Made by a program: the position numbers and the translations under genes
The notes under the pieces: generated by a model
Seen by the model: the letters and a program-made list of their open reading frames with translations, nothing else
Databases searched by the model: none
What the model was told of the DNA's origin: nothing
Shown here: positions 7,949 to 16,900 of the stretch, one piece after another
How the letters are laid out: every line of letters begins with the position of its first letter
Position numbering within the stretch: the first letter of the stretch is position 1
Assembly: GCA_963715565.1 (NCBI GenBank)
Contig: OY970256.1
Location: 5,642,001-5,706,000 of the forward strand
From: JACVRN01 sp963715565
Lineage (GTDB): Bacteria > Acidobacteriota > Blastocatellia > Pyrinomonadales > Pyrinomonadaceae
Direction: 5' to 3'
DNA: 64,000 nucleotides

Positions 7949-9202
7949 ATGTCCACGCAATCTTTTAACGGCCTGCCCGTCCCCGCAGACGGCGCAAGGA
8001 TACGCATCACCGAAGGTCAGCTCAAAGTCCCGGACAATCCGATTATCCCTTTTATCGAAGGCGACGGTACAGGGCCGGACATCTGGCGCGCAGCGAGCCG
8101 CGTTTTTGACGCGGCGGTCCAGAAGGCTTATGACGGGCAGCGCCGCATCGTCTGGTACGAAATCTTTGCGGGCGAAAAAGCTCACAAACGCTTCAACGAA
8201 TGGCTGCCCAAAGACACGCTCGACGCGATACGCGAATTCGTCGTCGCCATCAAAGGCCCGCTGACTACTCCCGTAGGCGGCGGCATACGTTCCCTTAACG
8301 TGACGCTCAGACAGGAGCTGGACCTTTACGCCTGCGTGCGACCCGTGCGCTACTTCGAGGGCGTGCCTTCGCCTGTGCGCGAGCCAGAGCGTGTCAACGT
8401 CGTCATCTTTCGCGAAAACACGGAAGACGTTTACGCTGGCATAGAGTTTCAGGAAGGCTCCGACCGCGCGCGCAAGATGCTCGATTTTCTGCACGACTTA
8501 GGCTACGACGTGCGCGAGGACAGCGGCTTCGGCATCAAGCCCATGTCGCGCACCGGCACGCGCAATCTTGTGCGCCGCGCCATCAAGGACGCCATCCTGA
8601 ATAAACGCCGCGTCGTCACCATCGTACACAAGGGCAACATCATGAAATTTACCGAAGGCGCTTTCCGCGAGTGGGGATATGAGCTGGCGGCGGACGAGTT
8701 TGGCGACGTGACTATCAGCGAAAAAGATTTGTGGGAGAAGTTTGAAGGCAAGCTCCCCGAAGGCAAAATCTTAATCAACGACCGCATCGCCGATTCCATG
8801 TTCCAGCAGTTGTTGCTGCGCCCGCAGGAGTACGAAATTTTGGCGACGCCGAACTTAAACGGCGATTACCTCTCGGACGCAGCCGCCGCGCAGGTCGGCG
8901 GGCTCGGCATGGCCCCCGGCGCAAACATAGGCGACAACGCCGCCATCTTCGAAGCCACGCACGGCACTGCTCCGAAGTACGCGGGGCAGGACGTGATTAA
9001 CCCCGGCTCAGTCATCCTGTCGGGCGTGATGATGTTCGACTACCTGGGCTGGACCGAAGCGAGCGCCCTCATCATAGAAGGTCTGACCGAGACGATACGC
9101 CAGAGGCGCGTCACTTATGATCTGCACCGCCAGATGGAAGGCGCGACCAAGCTGAAGACAAGCGAGTTCGCCGACGCAATTATTGAAAATATGAAACAGT
9201 AG
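7949..9202 (+). CDS. icd: isocitrate dehydrogenase, NADP-type
   Basis: 417 residues from ATG 7949, preceded by GGAGGAG; in-frame codons back to 7835 lack a binding site and read as leader. The enzyme oxidatively decarboxylates isocitrate to 2-oxoglutarate in the TCA cycle. It has the bacterial dimeric Icd layout: IPFIEGDGTGPDIW at 33-46, the phosphorylatable substrate-binding Ser115 in GGGIRSLNV, FRENTEDVYAGIE, and the C-terminal GTAPKYAGQD. Length matches the E. coli enzyme (416). It is followed by mdh and probably cotranscribed, though a palindrome lies between. Confidence 0.95.
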   Translation: MSTQSFNGLPVPADGARIRITEGQLKVPDNPIIPFIEGDGTGPDIWRAASRVFDAAVQKAYDGQRRIVWYEIFAGEKAHKRFNEWLPKDTLDAIREFVVAIKGPLTTPVGGGIRSLNVTLRQELDLYACVRPVRYFEGVPSPVREPERVNVVIFRENTEDVYAGIEFQEGSDRARKMLDFLHDLGYDVREDSGFGIKPMSRTGTRNLVRRAIKDAILNKRRVVTIVHKGNIMKFTEGAFREWGYELAADEFGDVTISEKDLWEKFEGKLPEGKILINDRIADSMFQQLLLRPQEYEILATPNLNGDYLSDAAAAQVGGLGMAPGANIGDNAAIFEATHGTAPKYAGQDVINPGSVILSGVMMFDYLGWTEASALIIEGLTETIRQRRVTYDLHRQMEGATKLKTSEFADAIIENMKQ

Positions 9203-9203
9203 T

Positions 9204-9286
9204 CAAGACTCAGAATTCAGGAGTCAGCATAAGAGCTTGATTTTCATCTTCTGCATCCTGAGTTCTGAATTCTGTGTTCTGTATCT
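9204..9286. repeat. Palindromic repeat, family I (CAGAATTCAGGAGTC-type)
   Basis: Left arm ACTCAGAATTCAGGAGTC and right arm CCTGAGTTCTGAATTCTG, imperfectly complementary, fill the icd-mdh gap just before the mdh ribosome-binding site. Only one copy is in the window. Confidence 0.7.
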
Positions 9287-9300
9287 TGAGAGGAGAAGCG

Positions 9301-10236
9301 ATGGGTAAGCGAAACAAGATAACAGTGGTGGGCGCAGGGAATGTCGGCGCGACCGCCGCGCACTGGGCGGCGAGCAAGGAATTGGGCGATGTGGTGCTCG
9401 TGGACATCATGGAGGGCGTGCCGCAGGGCAAGGCGCTTGATCTTGCACAGGCCGCGCCGATTGAAGGCTTTGACGCCAGGATTACAGGCTCTACCAACGA
9501 CTACTCTTTGACGGCCAAATCGGACGTTGTGATTATCACCGCCGGATTGCCGCGCAAGCCCGGCATGAGCCGCGACGATTTATTAAAGACCAACGCGGGC
9601 ATTGTCTCGAACGTCGTGGACGAGGTAGTCAAGTATTCACCCGACACGATTCTGATTATCGTTTCAAATCCTTTGGACGCGATGTGTCAGGTGGCATACA
9701 AGCGTTCGGGCTTTCCCAAACATCGCGTGATAGGCATGGCGGGCGTTCTCGATTCGGCGCGCATGCGCTGCTTTCTGGCCGAGGCGTTGGATGTGTCGGT
9801 CGAGAACGTGACGGCGTTTGTCCTTGGCGGCCACGGGGACACGATGGTTCCCCTGCCGCGTTATTCGACGTGCGCGGGCATCCCCGTGACGGAGCTTTTG
9901 CCGCCGGACCAGTTGGAAGCAATCGTCAAACGCACGGCCAACGGCGGCGCGGAAATCGTCGGCCTGCTCAAGACCGGCTCGGCTTACTACGCGCCCTCTG
10001 CGGCGGCGGTCGAGATGGCGGAATCCATCCTCAAGGACAAAAAGAAAATCCTGCCGTGCGCCGCGTACCTAGAAGGCGAGTACGGCGTCAACGGTCTATA
10101 CGTCGGCGTGCCATGCAAGCTGGGCGCGCGCGGCCTTGAGCAGATTATAGAAATCAACCTCACGACCGAAGAACGCATCGCGCTGCAAAAGAGCGCCGCC
10201 TCAGTTCAGGAACTCGTCAACGTGCTCGGAATATAA
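9301..10236 (+). CDS. mdh: malate dehydrogenase
   Basis: 311 residues from ATG 9301, after GAGAGGAGAAGCG. It interconverts malate and oxaloacetate with NAD. The Rossmann motif GAGNVG is at 11-16, an NAD-choosing acidic residue follows at Asp35 (VLVDI), the malate-specific Arg85 is in AGLPRKPGMSR (LDH would have Gln), and the catalytic His178 is in GGHGDTMVP. This is the LDH-like MDH type found in many non-proteobacteria. Together with upstream icd it forms a small TCA gene pair. Confidence 0.93.
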   Translation: MGKRNKITVVGAGNVGATAAHWAASKELGDVVLVDIMEGVPQGKALDLAQAAPIEGFDARITGSTNDYSLTAKSDVVIITAGLPRKPGMSRDDLLKTNAGIVSNVVDEVVKYSPDTILIIVSNPLDAMCQVAYKRSGFPKHRVIGMAGVLDSARMRCFLAEALDVSVENVTAFVLGGHGDTMVPLPRYSTCAGIPVTELLPPDQLEAIVKRTANGGAEIVGLLKTGSAYYAPSAAAVEMAESILKDKKKILPCAAYLEGEYGVNGLYVGVPCKLGARGLEQIIEINLTTEERIALQKSAASVQELVNVLGI

Positions 10237-10238
10237 CA

Positions 10239-10324
10239 AGCGCGTAAATCGTAAATCGTGAATCGTCAATAGTAGGAACTGGTTTTCCTACTATTGACGA
10301 TTCACGATTTACGATTTACGCGCT
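10239..10324. repeat. Perfect 40-bp palindrome, family E (GTAAATCGTGAATCG-type)
   Basis: The arms from AGCGCGTAAATCG to AATAGTAGGAA are perfectly complementary over 40 bases with a six-base loop CTGGTT. It lies between the converging mdh and hybrid-kinase genes, as a bidirectional terminator would. A single unpaired arm of the same type is at 44170-44204. Confidence 0.9.
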
Positions 10325-10328
10325 TTCC

Positions 10329-11993
10329 TTATTGCACTGCGATAGCAGTTTGTAATAGCTCGTCTATGACGCGTTGCAGTTCGTCGCGCTTGACCGGCTT
10401 GACCAGAAAGCGGTCGCAGCCTGCATCTGATGCCTCGCGCCGCTCGACTTCAGTGTCGTGGCCCGTCAGAACAATTGTCGGAACATGATGCAGGCGTGCA
10501 TCGCGCTTCATCTCGCGGATTAAATCGCCGCCGTTCATCACGGGCATGGCCCAGTCCGTCAGGACCAGATCAATCTCTTTCTCGTGCAGGATTTTCAGAG
10601 CAGCCAACCCGTCCAAAGCCGTCTCCGCCTGATAGCCCATGCGCGTTGCGAGCTTTCTTAAAAGCATCAACAGTTCCGGCACGTCGTCCACAATCAGTAT
10701 GCGGCGCATCTTGGCCGATGCTTCGGGTTGTGTGGCCGGAAGCACCAGGGAATAGATTGTGCCGACGCCTGCCTGGCTGCGCACGGAAACATTGCCGCCG
10801 TGCGCCGCCGCGATGCGACGCGTAATCGCAAGACCCACGCCGCGCCCGCCTGCAAGCCGCCCGCCGCGCGCCGATTGCCAGAAGGCGTCGAAGACAAACG
10901 GCACTTCCTCTGCCGGAATCCCGCCGCCCGAATCCATGACATTGATGACCGCAAAGCGACGGCCTTCGTCGCCCGAGCGCGTGCCCATGATCGACTGTGC
11001 TTCTATAGAGACACAGCCTCCGTCGGGTGTTGCGTTGAGCGCCGCCGTCAGCATGTGATGAACTGCGCGCCGCGCGTGCCGCTCGTCAACATGCATCGAA
11101 AGCGATTTGGCGGCGACTCTCACGTTCATCTCTACGCCGCGCAGCGCAGCCTCGCCGCGCAAAGGCTCCGCCACCTCTTCCAAAAATCTTTCGACGTTCG
11201 TCTCGCGTCTTTCCAGAACAAGCGGGCGCTCTTTCTGCTGCGCAATCTCCAGTAGATTGTCCAGTAGCTGGCGCATGCGGTCGCCGTTCTCAATCGCCGT
11301 GCTCAAAAGCTGCCGGTCTTCCAGATCAAAAGCTTCGCGCGCGGAGAGCTTGCTTTCAAAAAGCTCAAGGAGACCGAGCACGTTCGTCAGTGGAAAGCGC
11401 ATGTCCCGTACAAGCGTGTTGACAAACCCGCTCTTTAAGTTTTCCATCTCGCCCAGCCGCTCTGCTAAATCTCGCGCACGCGAAAGCGAGAGCACGGCCT
11501 GCGCCGCCGCCGCCGCGTGATCCGCAAGCCACGCCAATCTTTCACCATCGTCGCGCGCATAGGCGTCCGGCTTAGTGCTCGCAAAGCAGACGAGACCGAA
11601 ACAGTTGCCGCCAAAGGCGAGCGGGAGCGCAAGCGCAGAGGAAACATCATCGCCCAGACCGTGATGCGCTAAGGGAGCGCAGAGGTCTTGCTCGTAGAGA
11701 AGCGCAGAAGCATTGTGAGAGAGAGCATGCGAGAGCAGATCGTGAGTCGAAGCCAAGGTATGACGCGCGGCGTCCTGTCGCTCCATGGATGTCTGGCGTG
11801 AAGCGCGCCAGACCAGAAGCCCCGCGCCGTCCGTCTCGGGCAGCACCAGACTGCAATAATCAAAGGGCACGAAAGCGGCCACAGCCTCGTTCGAGAGCGC
11901 GCACACGAGCGCCTGCGGCGTGTCGGCCCTGTTAATCAAAGCGGCGACACGTGAGCGCACGGCTAGTGCCTGGGGATTCTCTATCTCTGTCAT
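10329..11993 (-). CDS. GAF-HisKA-HATPase-receiver hybrid protein lacking the phospho-acceptor His
   Basis: 554 residues. A GAF-like sensor region (about 10-165) and short helical linker lead to a HisKA-like helix pair (about 182-255), an HATPase_c domain (about 265-420) and a C-terminal receiver domain (about 431-548). ATP-site motifs are present: Asn320, DSGGGIP with Asp354, and GGRGVGLAIT. The receiver has Asp436/437, phospho-Asp480, Thr510 and Lys532. The H-box that normally reads S-H-E-L-R-x-P is VRDMRFP at 195-201, with Arg196 where the phosphorylated His should be. It may therefore signal without autophosphorylation, or its receiver may be phosphorylated by another kinase. No cognate regulator lies nearby. 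Confidence 0.8.
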   Translation of the reverse strand: MTEIENPQALAVRSRVAALINRADTPQALVCALSNEAVAAFVPFDYCSLVLPETDGAGLLVWRASRQTSMERQDAARHTLASTHDLLSHALSHNASALLYEQDLCAPLAHHGLGDDVSSALALPLAFGGNCFGLVCFASTKPDAYARDDGERLAWLADHAAAAAQAVLSLSRARDLAERLGEMENLKSGFVNTLVRDMRFPLTNVLGLLELFESKLSAREAFDLEDRQLLSTAIENGDRMRQLLDNLLEIAQQKERPLVLERRETNVERFLEEVAEPLRGEAALRGVEMNVRVAAKSLSMHVDERHARRAVHHMLTAALNATPDGGCVSIEAQSIMGTRSGDEGRRFAVINVMDSGGGIPAEEVPFVFDAFWQSARGGRLAGGRGVGLAITRRIAAAHGGNVSVRSQAGVGTIYSLVLPATQPEASAKMRRILIVDDVPELLMLLRKLATRMGYQAETALDGLAALKILHEKEIDLVLTDWAMPVMNGGDLIREMKRDARLHHVPTIVLTGHDTEVERREASDAGCDRFLVKPVKRDELQRVIDELLQTAIAVQ

Positions 11994-12345
11994 GTCTGAA
12001 ACTGTAAAAAGACTTCCTGCTGGGCGCAGTTTTTTTTGGGAGAGCCGGAAAAGCTTTTATGGCAGCACTGGGACTGCCTTTAACGCAGTTTATACAGGTT
12101 GGCCGATGATGGCAAGAGAAAATATCAGGAACTTCCGATGAAGCTTTTTTTAAGCCAAAATCCACCCCTTCAAAAAGATTCGTAGACCCTTCACAGGATT
12201 TTAGCCGGAACGGCGGCCAGTGGGCCGTGATAGTATGCCGTAGCCCAGCTTTCAAGCTCCTCGCGGCGCGCGGCGTCGAACCGCTCTTTATCCTGAAATT
12301 CTTCGAGAACGGCCTGCCCTGTCGGGGCTGTAAAAAGGAGAATAG
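11994..12345. other. Gap with a possible gene remnant (minus strand, about 12191-12334)
   Basis: The minus strand has an open frame ending TGA at 12191 whose last 48 or so residues (FTAPTGQAVLEEFQDKERFD, then AARREELESWATAYYHGPLA) look protein-like, but no start with a binding site precedes them outside the divergent oxidoreductase gene. I read it as the end of a lost gene. The rest, 11994-12190, shows only a T-run near 12030. Confidence 0.3.
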
Positions 12346-13557
12346 ATGTACGACGTGATTGTCGTCGGGGCGCGCTGCGCTGGCTCGCCGACCGCCATGC
12401 TGCTCTCCCAAAAAGGCTATAAGGTCTTGCTCGTCGACCGCAACACGTTTCCGAGCGACATCCTCTCCACACATTTCATACACTTCGCGGGGGTCGCGCA
12501 CCTCAAACGCTGGGGGCTTCTGGAAGAGGTCAAAGCCACCAACTGCCCGCCGGTTAAAAAGATGACTCTGGACTTCGGCCCGTTCAGCCTGTCGGGCTCG
12601 CCCCCGCCCACTGCGAACGGCGTTGATGAAGGTCTGGGGCCGAGACGGTTGGTGCTCGACAAGATTTTGATTGACGCAGCCCGCCGTGCCGGAGCAAAGG
12701 TACGCGAAGGCTTTAGCGTGGACGAAATTATCAAAGAGGGCGAAAGCGTTGTTGGCATCAAGGGACATTCCAGGAACGGCCCGGCGGTCGAGGAGCGTGC
12801 GCGAATCACAATCGGGGCAGACGGCGCGCATTCCGTGGTAGCGCGCGCCGTAGAGGCTGCGACCTACAACGAAAGACCTTCGCTCACCTGCGGCTACTAC
12901 ACTTACTGGAGCAACGTTCCGGTCGAAGGCGCTGAGCTGACCATTCGCGAAAATCAGATGGTCATCGCTTTCCCCACCAACGATGCGCAGACGCTCGTCA
13001 TAGTCATGTGGCCCAACAGCGAGTTTGCAAGGATTCGCGCGGACGTGGAAGCGAGCTACATGAGCGCTCTCTCTGCCGCGCCGTCTCTGCTGGAGCGTGT
13101 GCGTGCGGGTCGCCGCACGGAAAAATTCTACGGCACAGCCGACGTGCCAAACTTTTTCCGCAAGCCCTTTGGACCGGGCTGGGCTCTGGTGGGCGACGCC
13201 GGCTATCACAAAGACCCCATCACGGCGCAAGGCATCACAGACAGCTTTCGCGACGCGGAATTTCTCTCTGAGGCGATTGATGCGGGCCTCAGCGGCGAGA
13301 GACCTCTGGAAGAAGCGCTCGCCGATTATGAACAGCGCCGCAACGAAGCCTCTATGCCCATGTACGAGATGACGTGCGAGCGAGCGACGCTCGCCACACC
13401 CCCGCCGGAGATGCTCCAACTCATGATGGCGCTTCGCGGCAATCAAGAAGACACGAGCCGCTTCATAGGGATGGACGCTGGAACAGTCTCAATTCCGGAG
13501 TTCTTCGCGCCGGAGAGCATCGGTCGCATCATGGCGCGCGCCACTTCGTCGACGTGA
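12346..13557 (+). CDS. FAD-dependent oxidoreductase (geranylgeranyl-reductase/PHBH-like fold)
   Basis: 403 residues from ATG 12346, with AAAAAGGAG upstream. The N-terminal dinucleotide motif reads VVGARCAGSP (8-15), a variant seen in this family where the second glycine is Arg. Asp31 can bind the ribose, GADGAHSVVAR (157-167) is the DG motif, and LVGDAGYHKDPITAQG holds the second FAD motif (GD 283-284). Proteins of this group reduce prenyl chains or hydroxylate aromatic and polyketide substrates; the substrate here is unknown and no biosynthetic genes are adjacent. Confidence 0.8.
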   Translation: MYDVIVVGARCAGSPTAMLLSQKGYKVLLVDRNTFPSDILSTHFIHFAGVAHLKRWGLLEEVKATNCPPVKKMTLDFGPFSLSGSPPPTANGVDEGLGPRRLVLDKILIDAARRAGAKVREGFSVDEIIKEGESVVGIKGHSRNGPAVEERARITIGADGAHSVVARAVEAATYNERPSLTCGYYTYWSNVPVEGAELTIRENQMVIAFPTNDAQTLVIVMWPNSEFARIRADVEASYMSALSAAPSLLERVRAGRRTEKFYGTADVPNFFRKPFGPGWALVGDAGYHKDPITAQGITDSFRDAEFLSEAIDAGLSGERPLEEALADYEQRRNEASMPMYEMTCERATLATPPPEMLQLMMALRGNQEDTSRFIGMDAGTVSIPEFFAPESIGRIMARATSST

Positions 13558-13901
13558 GGTTTCGTGTCGATTCTAAGCCGCGAGCCTTAAGCGACTCATG
13601 AGTTCTTGAAGGCGCGTGTCGGCGCGCAAAGAGTCGAACGAAGGCACACAAAATTCCATCATGAACGATCTCCCCCTCAGTTAGTTCCATTTGTACGCGG
13701 CCCAAAAGATTTCTAGCCAAGCCTGTGAAGACGCTTTATACTCTGGCGACACGAACGAAGCTCTTCACGGTCTTTGCTTTTGGACACTTATCCTCGCCGG
13801 TTAATCGTTGCAATGTCCTACGAACATCAACCTCTGGATGCGGCCTTTTATCTTTGCCTCTCCAGCGCCCACTGTAAATTTTATTGACAGAGATTCTCAC
13901 G
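13558..13901. other. Gap upstream of the CHAT-STAND gene
   Basis: Apart from a 29-codon minus-strand remnant at 13573-13662 I see no gene. No convincing sigma-70 pair stands out for the downstream gene. The sequence has locally lower GC near 13860-13880. Confidence 0.4.
13573..13662 (-). pseudogene. C-terminal scrap of a TPR/kinase-type regulator
   Basis: A 29-codon frame reads MMEFCVPSFDSLRADTRLQE and ends LMSRLRLAA. The pattern F-D-S-L-R-x-D-x-R-x-Q-E-L is the usual last segment of acidobacterial TPR-bearing Ser/Thr kinases and cyclases. Nothing upstream in any frame restores the repeats, so it is best explained as the end of a deleted gene. Confidence 0.35.
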
Positions 13902-16900
13902 ATGAAAGAGCTAACCATCCACTACACTCTGGCGACGGTAGACACAACAGCGCGCGTGCGCGTCAGCTACAGGCCACAGGAAGGGGCGCAGGCGCAGGAA
14001 CGCGAAGCGGATTTCAACTTCACCGTATCTGACCAAGAGCGTCAAGACATTCAGTGGTATCTGGAAGAGTACCTGCTTTATCCGTGGGGCGAGTTTACGA
14101 CGCGCGCCGAGCGAGTTGAGGAGATGATGGAGCAGCTCGGCGTGCGCCTGTTCGATGCGGTCTTTGGCACGCGTGAAACCATTGCGCTCTACACGCATGT
14201 GGCCGACGACTTGGCGAACACGCGCGTTGTCATACACGCAAGCGACCCCGATGGGATTGCGCTCCCTTGGGAGTTGATGCGCGATTCGACAAGAGGAGAG
14301 TTCGGCGACCTAGCGCGGCTCGCACACGCCTTCGTGCGCAGTCAGTCCAACCTAAGCTTTCAACCTCCGGCTGCGTTAAGCGGCAGCACGACCTTTAACA
14401 TCCTGATGGTCATCTGCCGCCCCGGCGGTGAAGGGGACATTCCATTCCAAACCGACGCGCGTCCCCTGCTTGAGCTGTTTCGCCCGCACCGCGACCGCAT
14501 ACGCTTGGACATCCTGCGCCCGCCTACCTTTGAAGAACTGGGGCGCGTCTTAAACGACAAGCCGAACTTCTATCACGTCCTCCATTTCGACGGCCACGGC
14601 GCATTCCCTCCGCAGGGAATTGAGGCCGACGGCTTGCTGTTGTTCGAGGGCGAGACGGACGAGCCGAGACCAGTGACCGGCGAAGATTTGGGTAAATTGC
14701 TGGCGGGCAAGGGCGTGCCCGTCGTGATGCTCAACGCCTGTCAATCAGGGATGACGCATCCCGAATCCGTTTATCCTTCGGTCGCAAACCAACTGCTCAA
14801 GGCCGGAGTCGGCGGGGTAGTTGCCATGACCTACTCCGTTTACGTTCAAACCTCCGTGCGCTTCGTCGCACGCCTTTACGAAGCGCTGATAAAGGGCGAG
14901 GAAGTGGCCCGCGCCGTCACCCTCGCACGCGAGGAGTTGATTACGCACTCGCAACGCTTCTCGCCCATCGGCGAAGTGCCGCTGCGCGACTGGATCGTCC
15001 CCGTCCTTTTTGAAGCCGTTCCTGTGCGTGTCATTTCAAAATCCCTGAGCGAATTGCGGCTCAATCCGAACTTACTTCAAGACAAGCAGGCAAGAACAGG
15101 CGCGGAGATAGATTTGCCAGAGCCGCCTGCGTTCGGCTTCGTAGGGCGCGACGGCGTCACGCTCGATCTAGAGCGCGCCTTTCGCCCCGAGACCATTGTC
15201 CTACTGGAAGGCATGGCGGGCGTCGGCAAGACTGAAATAGCAACAGGCTTCGCGCGTTGGTGGGCAGAAACAGGCGCCCTCAATGGCCCAAGCTTCTTCT
15301 TTCGCTTCGAGCGCTACCTTCCACTCGCGCAAGTCTGCGACCGCGTCGGCCAAGTCTTCGGCGCGGTGATTCAGCAACAGTTGCAAGTCGACTGGGACCT
15401 GCTCAATGCAGACCAGCGTCGCGAGGTCGCCCTCTCGGTCTTGAAGCAAGTTCCCTGCATGTTGATCTGGGACAACTTTGAACCCGTCGCAGGCTTTCCA
15501 GCAGGAACCGCATCGGCGTGGAAGCCGGAAGAGCAAACCGAACTGCGCAACTTCCTAAGCGAGCTTCGCGGCGGTAAAACAAAAGTCCTCATCACTAGCC
15601 GCCGCAACGAGCCTTGGCTCGGACCTATTTATCGTCGCGTGGAAATAGGCGGCTTGAAACTCGCCGAGGCTCAAGAGCTAGCGGTGCGCGTCCTTAAACG
15701 CGCGGGCCTCAACACAAATCAAATCCGGTTGCTGCCGCAATATAACGACCTCCTCCGATACCTGCGCGGCAATCCTCTGGCGATTCAAGCCATCCTGCCA
15801 GAGTTGAAACGTACAACCCCCGAAGCCCTCCTCCGTGCGTTGCAAGCAGGCGAGCTTAAATTGAGCGAAGATGATCCCTCACAGGGTCGCGAACGCTCGC
15901 TCTCCGCCTCCCTAACCTATCGCCTAGATGCTCTCGATCTCACACTCCGCCAACGCCTAGCTGTGTTGGCGCTGTTTCAGGGATTCGTGAATGCGATGAT
16001 GTTGGCGGGCATCTCTCAAGAAGTTGATGGCGCTCCTGACGCGCTCAAAGGGCTGGGCCTGGACGAATGGATAAAGATACTGGATGCCGCAACAGAGGTA
16101 GGACTGCTGAGAAGCGCCGGTAAAGGCTATTATACCGTTCACCCCGCGCTGCCATGGTTCTTCCACGACCTTCTGCGTGAAGCTTTCCCAAATCATCTAG
16201 ATTGGCTGGAGCAAGCTTTCTCTACAGTTTATAGCTCATGTGGGCGTGCGTTGTTTCAAACGTTCAACACCAACACGGAATTAGCAATGGCGCTACTTCG
16301 CGCCGAGGAGAGTAACCTTATTCATGCCTTACAATTTACGCGGCGGCATGCGCTTTGGGATGAAGCGCAGGGAATACTCTACGGATTAGATAGGCTTCTT
16401 GTTACACAAGGACGCTGGGTTGAATGGGAACGACTGATAGATGATATAGAAGCCGAGGTTACGGACGCGAACGGTAAGCCCAAGGTAGGAGCGGAAAATC
16501 TGTGGCTCTCCATACTAGGGCATCGTTCCGGTATTGCATCTTATCGTCGCAACTTTGATGAGGTTGAACGCATTAGTCTCATCGGAAAAGCTCACTTTGA
16601 ACGCGAAGGCGATGAACGAAATTTGGCTGCCTCGCTTCACGGGCTGGGAATGCTCGCACAAAGGCGACGAAAGTTTGATGAGGCAGAGCGATGGTATCAG
16701 CAGAGTCTTGTTATTGATGAGCGGCTTGGTGATGAACATGCGCAGAGCAGCATCCTTCACCAATTAGGAATGCTCGCACAGGAACGGCAACAACTCGATG
16801 AAGCGGAGCGTTGGTATAAACAGAGTCTTGCCATTGAGGAGCGGCTTGGCAATCAACATGGACAGAGCGCGACACTTAATCAATTAGGAAGAATTGCAGA

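Noticed and set aside
11932..13446. Minus-strand open frame of 504 codons opposite the FAD oxidoreductase
   Set aside because: No family motif, and the opposite strand carries all FAD-binding motifs with a good ribosome site. High GC leaves long open antisense frames here.
13808..14032. Plus-strand frame overlapping the start of the CHAT-STAND gene
   Set aside because: It runs out of frame into the CHAT-STAND gene, has no binding site and no recognisable content.
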